Of a stretch of DNA of 64,000 bases, positions 1 to 10,400 are shown one piece after another. The DNA comes from Brasenia schreberi (taxonomy: Eukaryota > Streptophyta > Magnoliopsida > Nymphaeales > Cabombaceae), in contig JAYKKT010000089.1 in NCBI GenBank assembly GCA_036023115.1, positions 8,957,501-9,021,500 of the forward strand, written 5' to 3'. The notes below the pieces were generated by a model. It did not search any database. It was not told the origin of the DNA and saw only the letters and a program-made list of their open reading frames with translations. Both the position numbers and the translations under genes were made by a program. The stretch's first letter is position 1. Each line of letters opens with the position of its first letter.

Positions 1-1098
1 TCTTAATTTCAACATTTCTTTCGGTGTAACAAGAAGAACATTTTATATTTGTATAGAAAAGTAGTTCATCCCATAATCCTCAAAGATTCACATAGTACTC
101 ACTAATAGAACGAGTTTATTGTTTACATTTTCTTATTTTTTTCAATATCTCGTACTCCTTTGCAACATTCTTTTTTCTAAAATAAGCTTCAGAGACTGCA
201 CACTAAATTTCATGAGCGGATTCAAGAAACATAAATGTTTTTGCTATTAATGGGATCATAGACTGAAGTAACCATGATGATATAAATGCATATTCTCTTC
301 TCCAACTAGAATTCTGTGAATCATATGTATCTGGACTCAGAATTTGACCCATTAGGTGAGCCCATCTCTACCTTGCTATGACAACTAGTTCCACGGACCT
401 TGACCATTCCAAGTAGTTTCTGTCATCTAACTTTGCTGTTATAATCTAAAAGTTTTCGACTTTTTCATTTGTGGAATGTTCATATGTCATGAAGGGGTTA
501 TTAACCCCCTTTCCTTTACTCGTCATTTATCAAAAAATCCAATTAGACTGACTTATCCCAATTAGTTTTATCGAAACAAAGGGATATTCTTCAACACAAT
601 GAGTGTTTCACGTGTAACACAAGGGACTGATTACCAGCCTATCAGTTCTCTGACGTTGGAGTTACTCCCCTATCACGGACTGTGGAGCACATGCTATGAC
701 AACCAGTTTCATCTCTCTGGATAAAACCAATTTCCCCCAATCAGTTGCTTAAGCAGTCCAAGTCTATGTTCAATTTGAGTAGGTCTGCTGGTGGAGGGTT
801 CCACTTACTATCTTCCTGCTGCCTCTCGATCACCAGCCTATCATCTATTCCAGTCTCCAGTTGTCGACGCCACACTGCAGTTCATCGATTCCAGCCTCCT
901 GCTGTCAACGCCACCCTGCAGTTCACACCACTCTGTTGTTCACACTAGCATTGAGCAGTTTTGTGTAGAAACAATGATTCGTCTTCACCAGTGGAGTTTC
1001 AAATTATCATCTTCTTCACAGTTCACTTGATTTAATCTTAAAAACTGATCTTCTTTCTCCAAAATCTTGATTTAAATGCCTTATAGACTCTGCTATCA

Positions 1099-1361
1099 TG
1101 TTATAAATATCAATTCATTAAAGAAGAAAAACTAAGTCTTGGCATCCCTCCAATTTGTCCAGGGCAGATTCTCGGCGCCCACACCCTGGCTGCCGTCCTT
1201 CTCTCTTTCTTTTCTTATTCCACTAATACACTAAACTCTAATCACCCTATTTAAAGTAAATCTAACTTGAATGACTGATCTATCCCTAATATTAATTAAG
1301 TACTACTAAAGAGAGATAGAGTATGAAAAGAACCATAACGAGTCTACTATAATCTCTAACA
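1099..1361 (-). mobile_element. LTR of a copia-like retrotransposon, body to the left
   Basis: The segment starts TGTTATAAATATC and ends ATCTCTAACA, giving TG...CA ends. Immediately left, 1085-1098 reads GACTCTGCTATCA, the complement of a slightly altered initiator-Met tRNA primer site. This makes it the 5' LTR of a minus-strand element whose leader and gag region fill 1-1084 and continue out of the window. No gag motif could be recognised in 1-1084, and the second LTR is not visible. Confidence 0.55.
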
Positions 1362-1535
1362 GTTTGCGTCCTTCAACTTTCCTACATATATGTATATGTA
1401 TTTATGTGTGTATATGCATGTGTTGGGGAAGTCATGATATCATTATATTATTGCGTGTATGAAACAACATAGATAAATGTCCATCTGCATGGATGCATGA
1501 GGCTTTCGTTGGCTATAAGTTGCTTTGTTCATTTA

Positions 1536-1885
1536 AGTTCATTAATTTTGTGTAGAACAAACTCGGAAAAGAATAATTGATAAATGTCAAATACATTTTA
1601 TGATTTTGAAAAATTACTTCTACATGCTTGCGAGATGCATGTTGGTGGGACACATTCATCAAGTCTTCTAGCAAGCTGTTAATTTCATGATGAAAAATGA
1701 TATAATATTGAGTTCATTAATTTTGTGTTGAACAAACTCGGAAAAGAATAATTGATAAATGTCAAATACATTTTATGATTTTGAAAAATTACTTCTACAT
1801 GCCTGCCAGATGCATGTTGATGGGACACATCCATAAAGTCTTCTACCAAACTGTTAATTTCATGATGAAAAATGATATAATATTG
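1536..1885. repeat. Tandem duplication of a 175-bp unit
   Basis: Unit 1 is 1536-1710 and unit 2 is 1711-1885; both begin AGTTCATTAATTTTGTGT and end AATGATATAATATTG. They differ at scattered substitutions (for example TGTAGAAC against TGTTGAAC), so the duplication is not recent. No coding content. Confidence 0.9.
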
Positions 1886-3061
1886 TTGCCATGTTCTGTT
1901 GTCTTATCCTCGTGCCTATTGTGCTTCGGGAGTCATATTACCTAGATAATTTCTATTGTCACGAAACACTTCCTCATCTGTATGTTATATTAAAATCAGA
2001 AGCTTATGTGCAAGTTCTTCAATTCAGGTAGGTAATACCCATCAATGATCTGATGCACTTCACAGATTAGTGGAGAAAATACAGCTTTTCTAAATAGTGT
2101 GGCACAAAGAACTTTATGCTATCGTGGATCTTGTATACACTCTCTACTCAGTGTTTTATGAGCAACGTCTGGTTGTCTTAACTCTTATGGTAAGATGTGA
2201 TAATAAATAAGGAAAAAGGTTCTTCTTAAATAAAAGGAAATAGATGCTTTCATATGGAAATAAGCAAGAGACAATATGTATAAGCATAGTCCGTTACTCT
2301 TGCTAATTGTCATCTTCAGAAGGATCATGCTTGTCATACGGTGCTATGAGGAGGAAAGACAAGGGGAAATAGAAAAGAAAAATGCAAGGATAGAAAGGAA
2401 ATGAGTGAAACAAAAGGTGAACGGAAGGTAGAAAAAGATTGCAGAAGGATGGAAAAGAACAAAACGGGAGGAGTTTTGATTTTATTTGAAATGCTTTCCG
2501 TATGGATATTTGGAGATTTGTAACCATGAGGAAAACCTGGTTTTCTTACTTGCAAAGTCTAATAATGAATTTTGTAAAGTGTATTTCTGAACTGATAAAA
2601 GACCTCAACCTATCTGCATAACTTACTATGTGCTTGCAAATCTATGAACAATGTTTAAACTGCAAAGTAAAGCAAGATCATGTCTTCCTGATGTGGAAGT
2701 TGTTGATAAAGTTCCGAATTGCTGATCCCTTTCTTAGTGAGACTAGCTTAGATGGGAAATATTTCACAAAGAAAGTTTTATTGCCTTCTCCCGGGAATGA
2801 TAATTCTTAAGCTACCGTGTTAGGCATATAGAAACACACTTCAGAGGCACTTAACCCAGATTCTTGTTTATGACGCATCAGAAGAGGTGTTTGTTTGTTG
2901 GGCTATTTTCTTGTTTACATGTAATATCTGTTGTTAATATGGGAGAAATGGAACGAATGTGAATGGCATGGGTGGCCAGGTGGCAAATTAATGTTTATTT
3001 CTTGACTTATTGACATTGGGTTCCTTATTTCACAATTTGCTCATATTGGGACAGCTGTGGG
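1886..3061. other. Intron sequence with no recognised feature
   Basis: AT-rich DNA between the tandem duplication and RTE copy A. The open frames here are short and show no motif. No N-lobe kinase exon (glycine loop, VAIK or HRDVK) was found. Confidence 0.6.
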
Positions 3062-5698
3062 TATCCCCACAAAAACAACAACAACTACTAAGCCTTTTCC
3101 CATAGTAGACGGGGTTGGCTACATGGATTCTTTGTTTCCACAGATCCCTATGGTGTGCCATGTTAGCAGTTAACTCCCAATAAGCTAGATCATTCTTTAT
3201 TATTTCTTTCCAACACTTTTGTGGTCGTCCTCTACCTCTTTTAATACTTTCCAAATTTAGTTTTTCTAACCTTCTTACAGGTTCTTCTTTTGATATTCTT
3301 TCTATATGTCCAAACCATCTTAAACGATGTTCTTTCATTTTATCCTCTATTGGTGCCACTCCTAATTTGTTTCTAATAACCTCATTATGTATACGGTCTT
3401 TTCTTGTATGACCACTCATCCATCTCAACATCTTCATTTCTGTCACAGACATCTTTTGTACATATTGATGATTAACTGCCCAACACTCAGAACCATAAAA
3501 CATGGCAGGCCTAATTGCTGCTCTATAATATTTACCTTTTAATTTTAATGGTATCTTCTTATCACAAAGAATACCTGATGCTCCTCTCCATTTTAACCAA
3601 CCAACATTAATTCTATGTGTAACATCTCCATCAATTCTTCCATCACTTTGAAAAATTGACCCTAGGTATTTAAAACTTTCCTTTTGGGGAATGCAATGTG
3701 TGCCAATTTTAATTTCTATGTCCTCTGAAGTAGCCAAATGATCAAACTTACATTCCATATATTCTGTCTTTGTTCTACTAGGTTGGAGGCCTTTGCTTTC
3801 TAATGTTTCTCTCCATAGTTCCAATTTTCTATTAGCTTTTTCCTTAGACTCCTCCATTAATACAATGTCATCTGCAAATAACATACACCAAGGTACTTTA
3901 TCTTGAATATGTTTTGTTAACTCATCCATCACCATTATAAATAAGTATGGACTTAAAGTTGATCCTTATGTAACCCAATATTAACTTCAAAGAAGTCTGT
4001 CGTTCCTTCATAAGTCCTCACACATGTTTTTGCACCATCATACATGTCTCTTATAAGGTTAATATATGTCAATGGGATACCTCTTTTTTCCAAAGTTCTC
4101 CAAAGAACCTCTCTCGGTACCCTATTATAAGCTTTTTCTAGATCAATAAATATCATGTGAAGGTCTTTCTTTTTTGCTCTAAAATGTTCCATAAGACGTC
4201 TCAAAAGGTGAATCGCTTCAATAGTAGATATGCCTGACATAAATCCAAATTGGTTCTCTGTTGTACTTGATACTTGTCTTAACCTACGTTCGATAATTCT
4301 TTCCCATAATTTCATAGTATGACTCATTAACTTGATACCTCGATAATTCGCACAATTTTGAATGTCTTCCTTGTTCTTATATATGGGTATAAGTGTACTT
4401 GCTCTCCATTCCTCGGGCATCTTTTGGTTTTTCCATATTTCATTAAATAGTCTTGTGAGTCAAGTGATTCCTGTTTCTCCTAGTATTTTCTAAACTTCTA
4501 TAGGAATATTATCTGGTCCTACCGATTTACCACTCTTCATATGTTTAAGAGCCTCTTTGACTTCATTCTTTTGAATACATCGGTAGAAATTGTGGTTTAT
4601 ATACTTTTCTGACTTGGCTAAATCTCCTAAACTAATACTAACATCTTTATTTTCATTAAAAAGATTATAAAAATAGTTTTTCCATCTATTTCTTATATCA
4701 TCATTTGTCACTATAATTTTTTCATCATCTTCTTTTATGCATCTAACATAATTAAGATCTTTAGTTTTCTTATCTCTAGCCCTAGCTATCCTAAAAATAT
4801 CTCTTTCACCCTCTTTTGAGTTGAGTTTTTTATATAAGTCATCCCAAATCTTAGCTTTTGCTTCATTAACGGCCTTTTTCGCTTCCTTCTTTGCTTTCTT
4901 ATAAGCTTCTAAAGTTTCACTAGTTTTCTTAGCATAATGTAATTTGCAACATGCCCTCTTTTCCTTGATTTTATTTTGTACTATTTCACTCCACCACGAA
5001 GCTTCTTTTTGTGCCGGTACACCTGCCTTAGATACCCCTAACACATCTTTCGTCACTTTCCTAATATGTATAGCCATATTGTTCCACATATCACAGGGTG
5101 TGCTAACATAATTCCAAACATCTCCTTGAAGGACTTTCTGTTTAAATATATCTTCTTTCTCGCTTTTGAGGTTCCACCATTTAGTCTGAATAGCTCGATG
5201 CACACTTTTCTTCTTTGTCCATTTTTTTATTTGTAAATCCATAACTAAAAGTCGATGTTGGGTGGTTAAGCTTTCTCCTGGAATTACCTTACAATCTTTA
5301 CAACACGCTCTATCTTTTTTTCTATAAATAAAGTAATCAATTTGTGTTTGTGATAAGCCACTCTTATAAGTAATTAAATGTTCATCTCATTTTTTGAAGA
5401 TTGTATTGACTATAAAGAGATCAAATGACATAGCAAAATTTAGAATCTCCCTACCTTCCTCGTTTATATCCCCAAAACCAAAGTTTCCATGAATCCCTTG
5501 ATATCCTAATGCCTCTTTACCGACATGTCCATTTAAATCTCCTCTTAAACAAATCATCTCCCTTTGTAGAATCTTTTGAAACACCTTATCTAACTCTTCC
5601 CAAAAAACTATCTTTATACTATCTTCTAGTCCTACTTGGGGTGCGTAAGCACAAACTATATTCAAAACCTCTGCTCCTAACACTAATTTCAACGTCAT
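3030..5698 (-). pseudogene. RTE copy A polyprotein remnant (endonuclease, RT)
   Basis: Four open blocks on the minus strand: 5387-5698 (endonuclease middle), 4490-5242 (charged connector, then DNIPIEV before the RT), 3953-4420 (RT fingers and palm, [14 protein letters not shown]) and 3030-3935 (palm FADD through thumb and C-terminus; reading runs past the element end into flank). Breaks between blocks are single stops or small shifts. This is one of the better-preserved reading frames of the family here. Confidence 0.85.
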
Positions 5699-5961
5699 GA
5701 TTCGTTCACCATATCGTTGTATGTCTACTACACTTTCCTTTAAATCTTTATTTATAATAATACCAACTCCGTTTCGAGCATTTTCTTTACCTGAGTACCA
5801 TAATTTAAAACCTGTATCCTCTATCTCCTTTGCTTTTTCTCCAACCCATTTTGTCTCTTGTAAACATAGAATATGAATCTATCTCCGAATCATAGTATCT
5901 ACCACCTCCATTAGCTTACTCGATAATGTTCCGATATTCCAAGAACCAATACGAATCTTAT
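3073..5961 (-). mobile_element. RTE-clade LINE, copy A, near full length
   Basis: Read on the minus strand: an APE-type endonuclease (conserved GDLNGHVG near 5550), a linker, reverse transcriptase ([14 protein letters not shown] near 4130; catalytic FADDIVL near 3860), and the C-terminal region ending [16 protein letters not shown], then a short CAA/TTG tail at 3073-3087. The target duplication TATCCCCACAA flanks it at 3062-3072 and 5962-5972. The 5' end is cut inside the start of the endonuclease region. The frame is broken: stops near 5388 and 4489, and a frameshift after the RT palm (3936-3953). It therefore looks dead, although the RT catalytic motif is intact. Confidence 0.93.
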
Positions 5962-6390
5962 TATCCCCACAATCTTGTAAAATTTGCTCTATAATTGTTT
6001 TTGTGGCATTATCAAATGCTTTATCCAGTTACTCGTGTGAAGCTAACACTTAGCAATAACTTTATTTTCTTGCTGTTGTATGACTCACATTTTGATATCT
6101 ACAAACTCATACTGAGGCTAGGCACCCTACTTTTCTTGAGAAAGACATCATGCAGATGGAGTTTATTGTGCTTGCTCTCCTTTTCTACCTAGTGAATGAA
6201 TTCTAGTGGTGAATATCTTTCTTTAAGTAGGACTGAAAATAAACTGAGATCATTAATGCATGCATGCATACTCTTAAATAATCAATCAACCATTTCCACT
6301 CTAGCACCGTTCAGATGGGTGCTACTTTACAATTTTCTTTTTGTGAATTGTTCTTTTTCCAGTGATAATATCTTTTATGATGGCTTTCAG

Positions 6391-7441
6391 GCTGGAAATA
6401 TTCTAATTGAGGTCAATGGAGCTGTCAAGTTAGCAGACTATGGAGTTTCAGCCTGTATGTTTAATAGTGGTGATAGGCAACATGCACGAAATACTTTTGT
6501 AGGAACCCCATGCTGGTACTCTTCTGTCCCTTTCTTTATATCCATATTATGTTACTTGTCAAAATTATTCTATTGGAGAATTTTCTGGTAGTCATCTAAA
6601 AGCTTTGAGCACTGATCTTTTTTTGTTGCTAATCAATGGCATCACCATCATTCAGGATGGCTCCTGAAGTTATGCAACAACTTCATGGCTATGATTTCAA
6701 GTGAGTGGTGAGCTCCGTTGAAGTTGGACTTTTTACTTAACAATGCTGAAAAGATTTTGAAAGTTATATTTGTATGTAAACAGAGCAGATATCTGGTCTT
6801 TTGGAATAACGGCACTAGAACTTGCTCATGGCCATGCCCCATTTTCCAAGTATCCCCCTATGAAGGTGATTTTTGTTTCACCTAGTGTGTTTAAGTAATG
6901 GAATTATTTGACTGAAAATCTTCTTCTCATGATCCTCAAAAGGGAACATCGCTTTTTCTTTCGTGTAGGTGTTACTTATGACCTTGCAAAATGCACCGCC
7001 AGGCCTTGACTACGAACGAGACAGGCGATTTTCAAAGGTATGTTATGTCTTGCTAGAATAATCTATGTAGGAATCGTGCATACTATTGAAAGCTCTGTGT
7101 CACTGTAGTCCTTTAAAGAAATGGTAGCTGCCTGTTTAGTAAAAGATCCGACGAAGCGCCCGACCTCAGAGAAGCTTTTGAAGCATAGTTTCTTTAAACA
7201 CGGCCGCTCCAATGAGTATTTGGCACGGACTATTCTTGATAGTCTTGCTCCACTTGGAGATCGATTTAAGACACTGAAGGTCAGTTTTTAACCCTATTGA
7301 TGTTCAAGTCTATGATATGCTGCGTGTTTATTCTTTTGATGTTCTTTTCTTTCTCATTTTTGCTTGCTTTTTCAGGCAAAGGAGGCAGACTTTCTTGTCA
7401 ATAACAAGGTCCTGTATGGAGATAAAGAGCAGAAGTCACAG
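6391..7441 (+). CDS. Kinase exons 1-6: catalytic loop end, activation segment, C-lobe
   Basis: Exon 1 opens with AGNIL, the end of the HRDxKxxN catalytic loop whose HRDVK part must sit in the preceding exon, and continues with LADYGVSAC (the DFG position is DYG). The activation segment [10 protein letters not shown] is split at the W codon, and exon 2 resumes with MAPEV. Exon 3 has [20 protein letters not shown] (subdomain IX), exon 4 [18 protein letters not shown], and exon 5 the [14 protein letters not shown] end of the domain. Exon 6 has a lysine-rich stretch ending at a phase-0 donor. Each donor and acceptor was read individually. A premature stop appears only if an intron is translated. 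Confidence 0.93.
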
Positions 7442-10400
7442 GTTGGCTACCAGAAAACTTGTATCTATTTTCTCTTCCGTGTTCAATCAATTTTCCGTAT
7501 GAATCCCTGTGGCTCGTGGATTTCATTCATCTTGATCATCACAGACTTGAACTTGGCACATATTTTTTCTGCACGGTTGTAACATTGATCATTTGATTAG
7601 AAGAACGTCTAACGATCCCTCAGAATCTTATATTAACCTTCCTAGTAGGGTGAATTGAACTACTTGAACTCGCTAATCCTTTACTAGGATCCAATTTTAG
7701 TTTTAAAAACTTGTCTTTTTATGCGTGAGTTGGTCATTTTCAACCATCTGTTATGATGAGTAATACGGTAGATACATGACATTATCAACTACTGGACCTG
7801 GAATATGTAGATTTAAGTATTTGATTTGAACATCCTTGTAATAACTTTTTTCATGTTCATAATAAAATTTTATGGTCTCGATGAGGATTTAACACTTCAA
7901 TCCACAATCATGTTGGTATCAGACTATAACCCTCGTTCTTTCTGCCTGAAACATATTTTGGACATTAGTCACAAATATTTGCATTATTTTTAAGATATTG
8001 TTGAAGAAAGCAAAAAATTTAACGTGCTATACTTTTTTTGGATCTAAAGTGCAGCATTCTAAGTGCCAACTTCATGGTATTCCTTGTGAGTATATCATGG
8101 TTTCTTCTTTGATTCGGTAAAAGACCAAATCTGTGGATCTCCAACCTGTTTCTTTAATAGCTTTTTCATTGTTGTATGTTAAATGTCCTGCTGCACTCAT
8201 ACATTCCTTTGCGTGCGACACAGATTACGTGCAGCCTAAGCCTATCTTTCCCCCCTTTTTCAATTCTGTGACGGAAACCATTTTCCCCACCAAGCGGTCA
8301 ACCCCCTTTGACCTGTGTGATGTGGCTCAAGACCCGACGGTGAGGGAAGAGAAAAAGTCTATGGTCAACTCTATGAATCAGTTAAACGATAAACTTTTAT
8401 AGTTAAAACCAAGGTATTTTACATTTATTCTTGGGACCCACCAAAATACCAACTGTCCAATTCATAATGCAAATCCAAGTCCAATACGAAAAATCTAATA
8501 ACTCAAAACAACAACAACAACAACAACTAAGCCTTTTCCCATACTAGACGGGGTCAGCTACATGGATTCTTTGTTTCCACAGATCCCTATCGTGTGCCAT
8601 GTTAGCAGTTAACTCCCAATAAGCTAGATCATTCTTTATTGTTTCTTTCAACACTTTTGTAGTCTTAAACGATCTTAAACGATATGTCCAAATTTAGTTT
8701 CTAATAACCTCTATTGGTGCAGATGGTTAATACTTTCCAAATTTAGTTTTTCTAACTTTCTTACAGGTTCTTCTTCTGATCTTCTTTCTATATGTCCAAA
8801 CCATCTTAAACGATGTTCTCTCATTTTATCCTCTATTGGTGCCACTCCTAATTTGTTTCTAATAACCTCATTATGTATATGGTCTTTTCTTGTATGACCA
8901 CTCGTCCATCTCAACATCTTCATTTATGTCACAGACATCTTTTGTACATGTTGATGATTAACTGCCCAACACTCGGAACCATAAAACATGGCAGGCCTAA
9001 TTGCTGCTCTATAATATTTGCCTTTTAACTTTAATAGTATCTTCTTATCACAAAGAATACCAGATGCTCCTCTCCATTTTAACCAACGAGCATTAATTTT
9101 ATGCATAACATCTCCATCAATTCTTCCGTCACTCTGGAAAATTGACCCTAGGTATTTAAAACTTTCCTTTTAGGGGATGCAATGTGTGCCAATTTTAATT
9201 TCTATGTCCTCTGAAGTAACCACATGATCAAACTTACATTCCATATATTCTGTCTTTGTTCTAGTTCTACTAAGTTGGAGGCCTTTGCTTTCTAATGTTT
9301 CTCTCCATAGTTCCAATTTTCTATTAACTTTTTCCTTAGACTCCTCCACTAATACAATGTCATCTGCAAATAACATACACCAAGGTACTTCCATCTTGAA
9401 TATGTTTTGTTAAGTCATCCATCACCATTATAAATAAGTATGGACTTAAAGTTGATCCTTGATGTAACCCAATATTAACTTAAAAGAAGTCTGTCGTTCC
9501 TTCATGAGTCCTCACACATGTTTTTGCACCATCATACATGTCTCTTATAAGGTTAATATATGTCAATGGGATACCTCTTTTTTCCAAAGTTCTCCAAAGA
9601 ACCTCCCTCAGTATCATATCATAAGCTTTTTCTAGGTTAATAGATATCATGCGAAGGTCTTTTTTTTTTGCTCTAAAATGTTCCATAAGACGTCTCAAAA
9701 GGTGAATCGCTTTAATAGTAGATCTGCCTGACATGAATCCAAATTGGTTCTCTGTTGTACTTGATACTTGTCTTAACCTACGTTCGATAATTCTTTCCCA
9801 TAATTTCATAGTATGACTCATTAACTCGATACCTCGATAATTCACACAATTTTGAATGTCTCCCTTGTTCTTATATATGGGTATAAGCAGTGTTGCCCGT
9901 ATCGCACCGTATCGTACGTATCGTATCGTGGGCTACCACGATACGATACGGGGGCCCGTATCGCAAGTACGATACAGGCGATACGCCCTGGGACCTTTAT
10001 AAAGGGTCTCGGCCCGAGAGAAACTCGTGATTTTTCGCGGGTTTCCTCTCTCCTTTTGGGTTCTTCAAGCTCCCTAAGAGTCGGTTTTCGCCTTCTTGGT
10101 GTTCAAAGCTCTAAAATCGTGCCCTACGGTGTCCGTCCAAGCCTCCAAACTCGGATTTAGGTATATTTTTAATGTTTTTTCCTTTATATTTATTGTTTTT
10201 TTTGTTATTTCGGTTTTTTTTTTGAATGACCAAATATGAAGTTATTAAGTATGTGTATACGATTTTTATTGCATTCATGAAGTGGGAGACACTCGATTTG
10301 AGTGTTATTTGAAGATTGGGGGATTTACGAAGTGCTTTTATTTTCAGGTTTTTGTTTGAATTAAAGTACTCCATTGAGATGACAGGAAGAGGTGGTAGAG

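Noticed and set aside
745..1030. Overlapping open frames of 67 and 79 codons
   Set aside because: They lie in the leader region of a copia-like element on the opposite strand, have biased low-complexity composition and no domain.
1..6390. Possible N-lobe exons of the kinase
   Set aside because: No glycine-rich loop, VAVK lysine or HRDVK sequence was found in any frame; the exons are probably upstream of the window.
8133..8402. 89-codon open frame in the kinase intron
   Set aside because: No recognisable motif, no splice context and no repeat relation; length is expected by chance in this much DNA.
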